A stretch of DNA of 22,953 bases from a virus. The notes under the pieces are model-generated. The model was not told where the DNA came from. It ran no database searches and saw only the letters and a program-made list of their open reading frames with translations. The position numbers and the translations under genes were made by a program. The stretch is taken from positions 1 through 22,953 of the IMG/VR virus record IMGVR_UViG_3300047550_002518. The stretch is one strand, 5' to 3'. This document shows, in pieces, positions 1-6,958 of this stretch. The stretch's first letter is position 1. Every line of letters starts with the position of its first letter.

Positions 1-107
1 ATTATAGTTTTCATAGCCATACCACCCAAGGGGCCGCCTAAAGCGGTTGCCACCGTTGGAGCTACTGTTGCTATTATTTGCTTAGCTGTGTTTAATAATT
101 CGTCCAT
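1..107 (-). CDS. Partial small membrane protein, holin-like N-terminus
   Basis: Only the first 35 codons are in the window; the gene runs off the left edge on the minus strand. It starts at an ATG at 107 and reads MDELLNTAKQIIATVAPTVA, followed by a Gly- and Ala-rich hydrophobic stretch (ALGGPLGGMAMK). This APT-x-A-TALGGPL-G pattern resembles the first segment of small three-helix phage holins of the GTA type. That is pattern memory, not a search. The start overlaps the end of the 155-aa gene upstream by 26 nt in a different frame, as is common in packed phage operons. It could also be a small membrane or virion protein unrelated to lysis. Confidence 0.5.
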   Translation of the reverse strand, partial: MDELLNTAKQIIATVAPTVATALGGPLGGMAMKTI

Positions 108-549
108 CTTTATCGTCTTCTTTCTTAATTAATGGATTTCTACGTTTCACGAAAAGCATGGGATTATCTTTTTGTGCTATACCACTAGAAACATTAACAG
201 GAATTTCAGATTCCTTTAATAAAGATGACAAAAATGATTGAGTTGACATATTCTTAATGAAAAAATGTTGAGGTGATTTCTCAATAATTTTTCTTATTTT
301 TAAAACTAACAAATCAAATTTTGTAAATGATTTGATTTGTCTATAACTCATTCTTCTTCTAGTTACTAAAATATTACCATTTTGATCTATGACACCGCTG
401 GTAAAAGCTGGCCATTTTTCATAGGGAGTCAAAAATCTAATCAAAAATTCATAGCAATATACATCATTCATTTCCTTATCATCTTGGAAACGAATATTTT
501 TTCTAAATCCGTGTAGATTAAGTATATTGTCTATGTCTTGTTTAATCAT
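82..549 (-). CDS. Conserved T4-like phage protein, 155 aa, unknown function
   Basis: This is a clean ORF in a co-directional minus-strand operon, overlapping the 131-aa gene upstream by 8 nt and the holin-like gene downstream by 26 nt. The core, at about residues 32-90, has an aromatic stretch around YEKW, then GVIDQNGNIL, then FTKFDLLVLKIRKIIEK. Small proteins of marine T4-like phages have the same scheme: a Gly-x-Ile-Asp-x-x-Gly turn followed by an amphipathic helix. The C-terminus is lysine-rich and charged (KKEDDKDGR), and I see no signal peptide or membrane segment. Being among virion genes suggests an assembly or minor virion role, but no catalytic motif is visible. Confidence 0.75.
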   Translation of the reverse strand: MIKQDIDNILNLHGFRKNIRFQDDKEMNDVYCYEFLIRFLTPYEKWPAFTSGVIDQNGNILVTRRRMSYRQIKSFTKFDLLVLKIRKIIEKSPQHFFIKNMSTQSFLSSLLKESEIPVNVSSGIAQKDNPMLFVKRRNPLIKKEDDKDGRIIKHS

Positions 550-937
550 TTTTTCGTCTCAGAACTTCTATTATTTTTTCATCCATTGGAATGTCAATTG
601 TATTAATATTTATATCTTCAATACACATTACATAATTTGGTAATTTATTTAAATATAATAAAAATGGTTTTAACACACACCAATGGTCTTTTAATTTAAG
701 AAATAAAATTCTTGTTATTGCTTGCGAATTGAACACATTATATAAAACAGTCAAGTGGTTTAATACTAATCGTCTTTGTATTAAACCACTCTTTTTATAT
801 TTGTTGAAAATTCTTTTTATGTATATTATTCTTTCTAGATCATCCATAAATTCTTTTGTACTACTACAATTCACATTATCATAGTATTTGGCAGCATACA
901 AAATATAGTTTTTTTCAGTTAAATTTTCAATATACAT
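542..937 (-). CDS. Conserved phage protein with NYxLYAAKYYDN motif, 131 aa
   Basis: The N-terminus (MYIENLTEKNYILYAAKYYD) and the following EF-x-DDLERI-x-YIKRIFNKY and RLVLNHLTVLYNVF segments fit a small all-helical protein that I recognise as widely conserved in T4-like and other large phages, usually beside structural genes. Its function is unknown to me. It is predicted cytosolic, with no signal peptide and no metal or nucleotide motif. It starts at 937, 3 nt after the end of the 95-aa gene, and its last codons overlap the next gene by 8 nt, so it is part of the same operon. Conserved position among virion genes suggests a role in virion assembly. Confidence 0.8.
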   Translation of the reverse strand: MYIENLTEKNYILYAAKYYDNVNCSSTKEFMDDLERIIYIKRIFNKYKKSGLIQRRLVLNHLTVLYNVFNSQAITRILFLKLKDHWCVLKPFLLYLNKLPNYVMCIEDININTIDIPMDEKIIEVLRRKND

Positions 938-940
938 AAA

Positions 941-1228
941 TTAAAATGTTTCTAATGCGATTCTTCTTAAAACATTGTTAGAAATAGCAACGTAAAGGTG
1001 AGTATTAGAAAAAAACAAAGTTCCTTTCGTCATAGTAACACTATTACTAGCCGGCGTATAGTTATTGGCAACAATTAAATTATTGACACTAATGATATTA
1101 ACGTTTGAAAATAATGTAGATAATAAAGTTTTTTCTGTTTCGGCTTGTGTTGTTGGATTTGTCAACACAATTATATAATCATTAGCCGAAACAGAATTTG
1201 CAGTTGGTAATTTTGATATTTTAGTCAT
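941..1228 (-). CDS. Small fibre- or whisker-type structural protein, 95 aa
   Basis: The protein opens with KISKLPTANSVSANDYIIV and continues with a polar Thr/Asn-rich middle. The KIS-x-LP...DYIIV opening, followed by an equivalent of 'the lattice of values to be tested', is often seen at the start of phage tail-fibre and neck-whisker proteins. The C-terminal part (TKGTLFFSNTHLYVAISNNVLRRIAL) is beta-strand-like. It begins within a TAATG overlap with the stop of the 283-aa virion protein, so the two are translationally coupled and probably made together late in infection. Assignment as a virion component is inferred from composition and neighbours. Confidence 0.6.
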   Translation of the reverse strand: MTKISKLPTANSVSANDYIIVLTNPTTQAETEKTLLSTLFSNVNIISVNNLIVANNYTPASNSVTMTKGTLFFSNTHLYVAISNNVLRRIALETF

Positions 1229-2079
1229 TATACATCAGGGAAAATAGAATCGTCGGATGCATCGCTGCCCATCGATCCCATAGCTACTAAGGTTTCATGA
1301 GTCGTTCTTCCTGCTCTTCCACCCGTTCCAACAGTGCGAATTACCCACCCGGCGTGGGTAACACCATTATTTTTTGCGCCACCAACCACAACAACACCAG
1401 TAGCAGGCATTCCACGTAGAGCATGGCCCGTTTGTGTTAACCCCTTCGTTAGTGTGATTCTATCGCCATTTGGAGTATTTGCCAAGGCAACCACAGTTGA
1501 ATTTGCAAATTGAATATAATAAGTGGTACCACTAGTCAAACCGGAAATAGCTGTATTTGTAGCGGATACTTGATAAAGAACTGGATCGCCCGCAACAAAA
1601 AAACCAGCAGATGAAATAGTAATTACACTATTAGCACCACCATTAGGGCCTTCTGAAACAGCAGAATTAGCATTAAAAGTAGTATTAGCCGGTGCAGCAA
1701 TATCAACGGTTGGTCTAGTTTTATAACCAGAAGAACCCGCAGCAGTTACATTTAACGCAGAAATTTTACCAGTTGAATTTGATTGTGCATTGGCACTACC
1801 GCCTGTTCCACCATTTGTAACAGTTAAAGTCACAACTGCATTTGCAGTATAACCCGTGCCAGCATAAGTAATTATACCAGACACAAGATTTCCAGATGAC
1901 ACATTTGCCTCTGCAACATCGATGCCAAACATACCAACAGTTTGATTTGTTATAAATGCACTTACTGTGGTATTGGTGAAAAGAGTATCTCTGTTGGCAG
2001 AATTTGCAGTTTTATTGAATTGTGCTGGCGCCCATAAAACTGAATTTGAAGCTACATCGTTATTACTAAATTGAGACAT
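1228..2079 (-). CDS. Virion structural (decoration or fibre-like) protein, 283 aa
   Basis: The C-terminus, about residues 240-283, has HAGWVIRTVGTGGRAGRTTH followed by ETLVAMGSMGSDASDD. I recognise this signature from structural proteins of marine T4-like phages (cyanophages and relatives). The centre, about residues 60-150, is a Gly/Ser/Thr/Asn-rich beta module with a repeated pattern: GIITYAGTGYTANAVVTLTV, then ALNVTAAGSSGYKTRPTVDI. The same GxGY-x-x-x-P-x-V pattern occurs inside the gp53-like protein at 20701-21498. A further domain at about residues 150-215 has the 'GDPVLYQV...GLTSGTTYYIQ' form of a beta-sandwich seen in fibre proteins. The start at 2079 has an AAGG before it. Its exact place on the virion cannot be told from sequence. 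Confidence 0.75.
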   Translation of the reverse strand: MSQFSNNDVASNSVLWAPAQFNKTANSANRDTLFTNTTVSAFITNQTVGMFGIDVAEANVSSGNLVSGIITYAGTGYTANAVVTLTVTNGGTGGSANAQSNSTGKISALNVTAAGSSGYKTRPTVDIAAPANTTFNANSAVSEGPNGGANSVITISSAGFFVAGDPVLYQVSATNTAISGLTSGTTYYIQFANSTVVALANTPNGDRITLTKGLTQTGHALRGMPATGVVVVGGAKNNGVTHAGWVIRTVGTGGRAGRTTHETLVAMGSMGSDASDDSIFPDV

Positions 2080-2091
2080 TTATTATTTACC

Positions 2092-2346
2092 TTATCGTTT
2101 TACTATTGAAAGAAATGATTTAAAAGAAGTTCGCATTTCTTTAGCTACTTTAGCTTTTCCAAATGGCGAAAGTTTTTGATAATACGCTAAAGCTCTCTTG
2201 GCCAAAGAAGGTTCAATTGTAGCTTGCGTTCCGTCTTCAAAATTATATTCAACACCGATATCTCGCGTAATAGCTTTTTGAAGAGCTTTTGTTATACGCG
2301 AACTAGATTTAATTCTACCGGTGTGTGTAGCTGTAGCTTCTGCCAT
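2092..2346 (-). CDS. Small basic phage protein of unknown function, 84 aa
   Basis: This short Lys/Arg- and Ala-rich protein starts MAEATATHTGRIKSSSRITK and ends in KEMRTSFKSFLSIVKR. It is mostly helical by composition and has no membrane segment or catalytic motif. It lies 1 nt after the 430-aa disordered protein and 12 nt before the 283-aa virion protein, in the same orientation, so it is almost certainly co-transcribed with them. The basic charge could suit nucleic acid or capsid contact, but that is speculation. I do not recognise a named family. Confidence 0.65.
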   Translation of the reverse strand: MAEATATHTGRIKSSSRITKALQKAITRDIGVEYNFEDGTQATIEPSLAKRALAYYQKLSPFGKAKVAKEMRTSFKSFLSIVKR

Positions 2347-2347
2347 T

Positions 2348-3640
2348 TTATTGCTCTTTTATCGTTGGATTTATAACAACATTTTGATTTCCATAATTTA
2401 GATATTCAAATACGTTATTTATGTAATCTAACGCACTTTCCACATTTTGTTCAACCCAATTTTCTGTTGATGAATTATTACTTAATAATTGAGCTAATTT
2501 AACAGATTTATCAGCAATCAACATCAGATTCATTTGAATATTATTTCCGTCATTATTAAATGAAGAGGCACCCGACCCAACCGGAAGTTGGTTCACAACG
2601 TTATCAGATGCCTCATTTACTAAAAAATTTAGCGCCACTTCCGAAATATTTTTTTCAATGCCATGTTCAAAAATAACATCATAGGAATCTTCATTTATAA
2701 CTAAAATTTCTCCTAGACCGAATACGGGATGAAATACAAAGTTTTCCTTTGTGATATCCTGCATTCTTTGTTTAATTCTATCAATGGCAGCTTGTTGTTG
2801 TGGATTTTTTGCTACTGGATTTTTACCTTTAGCAAGATCGTCAGAAAATTTATTCAAATCATCTGTCGATACTTCGCCATCTATCACTTTTCTTGGCTGT
2901 GTCATTTTTGGTGTGGCAGGCGTTGATGGACGCCGAGTAGTTGTGGTAGATGGTTGCCCACTACGACCACTGGTTGTTGGAGGAGGGTTTGGTGTTTCAT
3001 CAGATTTCGGTGTTGAAGTTGAAGGAGGTTTTGGCGTTTCATCAGATTTCGGTGTTGAAGTTGAAGGAGGTTTCAACGTATCTGGATCAGAACCTATACC
3101 GCCTCTTGCTCTTGTAGCAGGTTTATTTTCTTTTTCATCGTCATTTAAATCTGGCGTCGGTAATCTTTCTGCACCAAGTCTTCTACCCGGCGGGACTCTA
3201 AAAGCATCTAATGTGGGAGGTTCCGTAGTAGTAGATGGTCCTTTAACAATAGGTCTCTCTGGTGGAAGGACTTCGCCACTACTACCGCCTCTAGAAGCCG
3301 GTGGGGGTGCTGTAGTAGCAGGGGGTTTACCGCCGCCCGCGCCGCCGCCACCCGGAGCCGGTAAAGCCCGTGGGGAAGGGCTAGGAAGGGCTTTGCGTGC
3401 TAGACCTCCTAGAATACGAGAAACGAATGGAGAGAGAAATTCTTTAATTTCTTCTTTCTCATTTTCTTTCTTCTCAATATTTTTAAATAATTGATCCTTT
3501 GGAACTTTAGGTGTTTTAGGTCTTTCGATAACCTTAACTGGTTCTTGTTCTTCCTTTTTTTCGGAAATGCCTTCAATTTTCATGACAGCATCAATTACGC
3601 TGTCGGTGATATTAAAAGTTTTTCTTATACTGTTTCCCAT
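2348..3640 (-). CDS. Large disordered Pro-rich phage protein with SH3-like C-terminal part, 430 aa
   Basis: Three parts are visible. Residues 1-82 form a conserved-looking head (MGNSIRKTFNITDSVIDAVM, then a Lys/Glu-rich helix). Residues 84-250 form a Pro/Gly/Ser/Thr-rich linker that must be disordered and holds a 14-residue tandem repeat, PPSTSTPKSDETPK. Residues 300-345 contain FVFHPVFGLGEILVI, a short loop and VIFEHG, the pattern of a small SH3-like or CarD-like barrel (HP-x-FG-x-G...V-x-F). The last 60 residues (DKSVKLAQLL...WVEQNVESALDYINNVFEYL) match the helical tail of conserved hypothetical proteins in marine T4-like phages. The linker DNA is much richer in G+C than the surroundings. 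Role unknown; the virion-gene neighbours point to a structural or assembly scaffold. Confidence 0.7.
   Translation of the reverse strand: MGNSIRKTFNITDSVIDAVMKIEGISEKKEEQEPVKVIERPKTPKVPKDQLFKNIEKKENEKEEIKEFLSPFVSRILGGLARKALPSPSPRALPAPGGGGAGGGKPPATTAPPPASRGGSSGEVLPPERPIVKGPSTTTEPPTLDAFRVPPGRRLGAERLPTPDLNDDEKENKPATRARGGIGSDPDTLKPPSTSTPKSDETPKPPSTSTPKSDETPNPPPTTSGRSGQPSTTTTRRPSTPATPKMTQPRKVIDGEVSTDDLNKFSDDLAKGKNPVAKNPQQQAAIDRIKQRMQDITKENFVFHPVFGLGEILVINEDSYDVIFEHGIEKNISEVALNFLVNEASDNVVNQLPVGSGASSFNNDGNNIQMNLMLIADKSVKLAQLLSNNSSTENWVEQNVESALDYINNVFEYLNYGNQNVVINPTIKEQ
2982..3065 (-). repeat. Two tandem 42-bp coding repeats
   Basis: Units at 2982-3023 and 3024-3065 are nearly identical (two differences by eye), and a third broken unit starts at 3066. 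They encode the 14-residue repeat (P-P-S-T-S-T-P-K-S-D-E-T-P-K/N) in the disordered linker of the 430-aa protein. The length is a multiple of three, so gain or loss of units keeps the frame. Confidence 0.9.
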
Positions 3641-3668
3641 TAAATAATCCTCTATTTATATTTTTAAC

Positions 3669-3676
3669 TATTTATT
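3669..3676 (-). promoter_or_regulatory. Candidate T4-type late promoter (AATAAATA)
   Basis: On the minus strand the box AATAAATA lies just after the stop of the 294-aa gene. The end of the box is 28 nt before the ATG of the 430-aa gene at 3640. That spacing leaves room for a start site and the GAGGA ribosome binding site, as at the two boxes near 19840. T4-like phages use a single -10-like late element close to TATAAATA with no -35. No experimental support; AT-rich DNA makes chance matches likely. Confidence 0.45.
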
Positions 3677-4560
3677 CATTTGCATTTTTCTTCAAAATAT
3701 AATTTAAAAATTTTTATTTTTTTTCTTTTTTCTAATTGTTGTTTCTGGTTTATTTCATTATATGATTTTGACATATGTTTTGTAATAGTGTTATGTGGGC
3801 TGCTTAGTAATTCACTATCATAAGATTGAGTGATCAAACTGGGAAGTGTTTTTTTAGTTGAATTTTGTCTAGCAATTCTTTGTATATTATCTATGGATGA
3901 AGATTTATATGTTTTAGTTTTTTGATTTAAACTACCAGTAGTATACCCACGTAAAATCGGTTCATATGCTTGCGTTATAAATGTTGGCGTGGATTGTAAT
4001 TCATATGCGTTTAAATTCTTAATTCTTTCTATATTAGATATAGATGAAGATTTATATTTTTTAGTTTTTTGTTCTATACTTCCTTCGGTATTACCACGTA
4101 AAATAGGAATTGCTTTAATATTTGTTGAAATGTCACTAGAAGATGGCCTATGTGACGGTAAATCTTGTTTACGTTTATTGATATTTTTAGATTTAATTAA
4201 ATTAGATATACCGGAAGCCAAAGTAGCCGCAACCGAAATTGACATATTATTTTTTGGTTCTTCGCTAGTTTTTGTGATAATATTTTTTTCCGTTGACTTT
4301 AATGTTTCTGGTGATGTAGAAGGTTTAACAGGAACAGGCAATGTTTCTGGTGATGTAGAAGGTTTAACAGGAACAGGCAATGTTTCTGGTGATGTAGAAG
4401 GTTTAACAGGAACAGGCAATGTTTCTGGTGATGTAGAAGGTTTAACAGGAACAGGCAATGTTTCTGGTTTTATTTTAAATGGTTCTTTTAAAATTATACC
4501 CAATGTTTTTTTTTCAACTAATGAATAATTTCCATGGAAATTTCTTACTATTTTTTTCAT
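3676..4560 (-). CDS. Repeat-rich disordered phage protein, 294 aa
   Basis: The N-terminal 30 residues are basic (MKKIVRNFHGNYSLVEKK) and run directly into four copies of a 13-residue Pro-rich repeat (PETLPVPVKPSTS), encoded by perfect 39-bp DNA repeats. The rest is Ser/Thr/Lys-rich. It contains two diverged copies of a segment of about 49 residues with the pattern PILRG-x-T-x-GS, QKTK-x-YKSSS, then NI-x-RI and ITQ-Y. The C-terminus is strongly basic. There is no catalytic motif, signal peptide or membrane segment. It sits 35 nt before the 430-aa disordered protein and 21 nt after the 433-aa virion protein, all on one strand. I do not recognise a family. A linker, scaffold or host-interaction protein would fit but is not shown. 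Confidence 0.65.
   Translation of the reverse strand: MKKIVRNFHGNYSLVEKKTLGIILKEPFKIKPETLPVPVKPSTSPETLPVPVKPSTSPETLPVPVKPSTSPETLPVPVKPSTSPETLKSTEKNIITKTSEEPKNNMSISVAATLASGISNLIKSKNINKRKQDLPSHRPSSSDISTNIKAIPILRGNTEGSIEQKTKKYKSSSISNIERIKNLNAYELQSTPTFITQAYEPILRGYTTGSLNQKTKTYKSSSIDNIQRIARQNSTKKTLPSLITQSYDSELLSSPHNTITKHMSKSYNEINQKQQLEKRKKIKIFKLYFEEKCK
4301..4467 (-). repeat. Four perfect 39-bp tandem repeats plus partial fifth
   Basis: Identical units lie at 4301-4339, 4340-4378, 4379-4417 and 4418-4456, and a partial copy follows to about 4467. They are inside the 294-aa gene and encode 13 residues each. There are no mismatches between full units, even at third codon positions, which implies recent expansion by slippage or recombination, or gene conversion. 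Confidence 0.97.
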
Positions 4561-4581
4561 TTTTTTTTATTTCTCCATTTG

Positions 4582-5883
4582 TTATCTAGAAATTTCTTCC
4601 CAATCCAACGAACCAAAAATATTACTATTATGTGTTCCAGCAGCAACAGCAATACTTAATGTGCTTACAGTATTTGCTAAAGAATTTCTTTGTAATTGAA
4701 ATCTAAATAATATATCTCTCAATATCTGTATTGGTATTGAACTTTGCGTAGATGAATTAAAATATCCACTTGCTAATATTTTGCCACCTGTTATTGCTGT
4801 GCCGGAAATTGTATATTCAACAGAAGAATTTGCGCCAGCATCTGTCCACGAAACAGTTGTTACCGTTGCATCTTCAATTATACACCAATTATAGTTTATA
4901 TTATTTCCTGCACCTAACAACGACACAGCAGATAAAATTACAATGGCATCCATTGCAGTAGATTTTAACCTAATAGATACTACAGGATAAAATGTCCCGG
5001 CAGTAGTTAATGTTTTTGCATTAGTTATTGCGGTCCCAACTGATTGTTGTTGTCCATGCAATTCATATCCACCCTCGGATACTACAGAAGAACAAATTTG
5101 TTTCATACTACTATTACTACTAGTAACTTCTATATTTTTTATTTCATAACGTAAAGGAAGACTTGCAGTGGTAATATAGGTTAAATTATTAATATTTGCA
5201 TGATGAAAAGAATGACAATGTATCATTTTTCCATTAATTATAAATCCACAGCGAACGGTTCCTACACCAAGCCATTCAATATCAATCCAAAATATTTGAG
5301 CTTTAGATAAATTCAGTGTTATTAAAGATGGTCCAGTTCCATCCAAAGTATCCATATTCCAATTGGATTTAGAAATTTTTATTTCATTTACACTTCCATT
5401 GACATACGATCTTTCGACTAAATAAATATCGGTTCCATTTTGCTCAAGAAAATATCCATTTTGTGCGCCAAAATATCCAACTCGTTGGCGTAAATTTGTT
5501 TTTGCTTCATTAAAAACAAATGTATTTAATATTAACAAACTTTTTCCTGGTTGATAGGCAAATACTTTTGTAGTTTCTCGTATAATTTCCGCATTTGCAG
5601 ATGTTGTGACATTTAATTCTATTAAACCAGAATTTGCATTAAATTCATAAGTGGTCCCAGCACTATTTGATGTTGCCCATAACCCATTATCTCTATAACG
5701 ATTAGAAGAATCAAATAATGTTAAGGGATTTGATATCCTGGCACGACCAAAAGCATCAATTGCAGTTCCAGTTGGATTTGCTGCGCCAACTAAATTACCA
5801 TATTGATCTGCAAGCATAGCTACTTCAAATATGGTTTTACCATCATTTAAATATTGATGAGTATCCTTACGAAATTGTGCCAT
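4582..5883 (-). CDS. Virion structural protein of marine T4-like phages, 433 aa
   Basis: Several long segments match a virion protein I know from marine T4-like phages: AIDAFGRARISNPLTLFDSS, then VFAYQPGKSLLILNTFVFNE, then NLRQRVGYFGAQNGYFLEQN, WLGVGTVRCGFIINGKMIH and SSMKQICSSVVSEGGYELHG. The protein is beta-rich, with a lectin- or jelly-roll-like look in the middle (about residues 80-260), and has no signal peptide or membrane span. The start at 5883 has only a weak GGA ahead of it, and that GGA and the ATG fall inside an inverted repeat. It is followed at 21 nt by the 294-aa protein. Its exact site (fibre, whisker or capsid surface) cannot be told. Confidence 0.8.
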   Translation of the reverse strand: MAQFRKDTHQYLNDGKTIFEVAMLADQYGNLVGAANPTGTAIDAFGRARISNPLTLFDSSNRYRDNGLWATSNSAGTTYEFNANSGLIELNVTTSANAEIIRETTKVFAYQPGKSLLILNTFVFNEAKTNLRQRVGYFGAQNGYFLEQNGTDIYLVERSYVNGSVNEIKISKSNWNMDTLDGTGPSLITLNLSKAQIFWIDIEWLGVGTVRCGFIINGKMIHCHSFHHANINNLTYITTASLPLRYEIKNIEVTSSNSSMKQICSSVVSEGGYELHGQQQSVGTAITNAKTLTTAGTFYPVVSIRLKSTAMDAIVILSAVSLLGAGNNINYNWCIIEDATVTTVSWTDAGANSSVEYTISGTAITGGKILASGYFNSSTQSSIPIQILRDILFRFQLQRNSLANTVSTLSIAVAAGTHNSNIFGSLDWEEISR

Positions 5884-5937
5884 TTATAATTCCAAATACA
5901 AAAATAGTTACTAATGGTATATTTAGGAATTATAAAT
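5882..5937 (-). promoter_or_regulatory. 12-bp inverted repeat covering a start codon
   Basis: The arms ATTTATAATTCC (5882-5893) and GGAATTATAAAT (5926-5937) are perfect complements separated by 32 nt. In the minus-strand transcript the downstream arm holds the only SD-like GGA and the first two bases of the ATG of the 433-aa virion gene. The upstream arm holds the last codons and the stop of the deaminase gene. A stem here would hide the start until ribosomes finishing the deaminase open it. It is AT-rich, so its stability is modest. Confidence 0.45.
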
Positions 5938-6352
5938 ACTTGTATGAATCTCCGTCGCAGCTATATACAACCTTTCTAATATTAAATGTTGCAATAGCTC
6001 GTTGACAACCCACACATGGCTTACTGATACCCCAAATCAATTCCTTCTTACTGGTATCACAATACTTAATTCTACAAATATAAAGAGTGGACTTACTCAA
6101 TTCATCCAATTCAAGAAATCTCAAAGAATTCTTAATACAATCTGTTTCAGCATGAAGAAAAATAGATTCAATATTCTTTGAAAACTTTGCCTGAAAGGGA
6201 TGACTCTTCATCTGATTGATACCATACGCCACAATATTGTTTTTGTAAACAATACATGCAGCCAATCGTGCGCGATTAGCAGAAATAGTATCGCTCGCCA
6301 GAGCTACCTTCTCCAATTCCTTTAAAATTCTTTCGTCTCGGTTGCGGGACAT
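5930..6352 (-). CDS. Cytidine/dCMP-type deaminase, 140 aa
   Basis: The zinc deaminase signature is complete: H67-A-E69 (the metal His and the proton-shuttle Glu) and P112-C113-x-x-C116 (the two metal Cys). Around these are RARLAACIVYKNNIVAYGIN and KPCVGCQRAIATFNIRKVVY, the usual strands and helices of the cytidine deaminase fold. T4-like phages often carry dCMP deaminase to supply dUMP for dTTP. This protein is shorter than T4 dCMP deaminase (about 190 aa) and I see no second zinc site, so the substrate (dCMP, free cytidine or a nucleic acid base) is open. The start overlaps the metallopeptidase-like gene by 77 nt. No in-frame Met exists between M1 and M48, so the long overlap is needed to keep the N-terminal helix. 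Confidence 0.8.
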   Translation of the reverse strand: MSRNRDERILKELEKVALASDTISANRARLAACIVYKNNIVAYGINQMKSHPFQAKFSKNIESIFLHAETDCIKNSLRFLELDELSKSTLYICRIKYCDTSKKELIWGISKPCVGCQRAIATFNIRKVVYSCDGDSYKYL

Positions 6353-6884
6353 TGTTCAACTTTCCATAAAATTCATCATAAGGCAAAGAAAAATTAATTT
6401 TCTTTAATTTGTAACATTCCGTGAACATGTTAAACAATGTTGTTTCATAACCACTTGCCTCTATTTCCCATGACGACAAACTCTCACTACCACAGAAAGA
6501 GTATGGGTGCAACACTTCATTGATGACAGCACCTTCATCTAAGAATTTAATATTATTAATCCACATTTGTTTTACATGAGCTAATTCATGAAATAATGTT
6601 AAAATCATTTTGTTAAGTTTCAAATTCTCACACAAATCTATACATGATTTATTCTGGTGTTTAATCTCTTTTCCATCAGTAAACATATGGTACGCACACC
6701 CAAATACTTCTACATTATTTTCTGCTTTCAATGTTTTTTTATCTTTTAAGTAGATATTCAAATAATATGTTTTTGTATTTGGTAGAGAAGAGAACAAATA
6801 GGGAACAGAATAATTCACTGCAAATTTGAGGATTTTATTCAAATCGGAATTTTTCTCATTTTTGATATCGACAACAATTTTCAT
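6276..6884 (-). CDS. HExxH zinc metallopeptidase-like protein, 202 aa
   Basis: The zinc-binding motif is at residues 99-103 (LFHELAHVKQ). The sequence WEIEASGYE at 139-147 offers the third ligand (a downstream Glu, gluzincin style), with FLDEGAVINEV between. Such short HELAHVKQ proteins are known in T4-like marine phages and are usually annotated as metallopeptidase-like, with unknown substrates. There is no signal peptide, so it is probably cytosolic. The start at 6884 has a good AAGGAG 8-10 nt ahead and is the first gene of the leftward unit that begins at the divergent region. The last 25 residues overlap the deaminase gene and look unstructured and basic. Confidence 0.7.
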   Translation of the reverse strand: MKIVVDIKNEKNSDLNKILKFAVNYSVPYLFSSLPNTKTYYLNIYLKDKKTLKAENNVEVFGCAYHMFTDGKEIKHQNKSCIDLCENLKLNKMILTLFHELAHVKQMWINNIKFLDEGAVINEVLHPYSFCGSESLSSWEIEASGYETTLFNMFTECYKLKKINFSLPYDEFYGKLNNVPQPRRKNFKGIGEGSSGERYYFC

Positions 6885-6929
6885 TACAATCGTCTCCTTA
6901 AAAAAACTGGTTGGTTCATCATTTTTTTG

Positions 6930-6958
6930 TTGACATCCGTAAAAAATGTGGGTATACT
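6930..6958 (+). promoter_or_regulatory. Strong sigma70-type promoter (early genes)
   Basis: A perfect -35 TTGACA (6930-6935) and a five-of-six -10 TATACT (6953-6958) are separated by exactly 17 bp, the ideal spacing. Transcription would start near 6965 and read into the 142-aa gene at 7038 and the replication genes beyond. This is the form used by host RNA polymerase for early phage genes. Confidence 0.8.

Noticed and set aside
2751-3494. A 247-aa plus-strand ORF opposite the 430-aa gene
   Set aside because: It is the antisense reading of the Pro/Gly-rich linker. Repeats keep the frame open on both strands; it has no SD, its direction opposes the operon, and the minus-strand product has recognisable end domains.
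4301-4467. 39-bp repeats as a CRISPR-like array
   Set aside because: The units abut without spacers, stay in frame with a coding gene, and no cas gene is near.
3989-4528. A 179-aa plus-strand ORF over the 39-bp repeats
   Set aside because: Antisense shadow; the 39-bp repeat has no stop in this frame, so the ORF is open by repetition. There is no ribosome binding site or neighbour in that direction.
5931-5938. TATAAATA on the plus strand as a late promoter
   Set aside because: It matches the T4 late element, but it points into the antisense of minus-strand genes and falls in the deaminase C-terminal codons and the inverted repeat arm.
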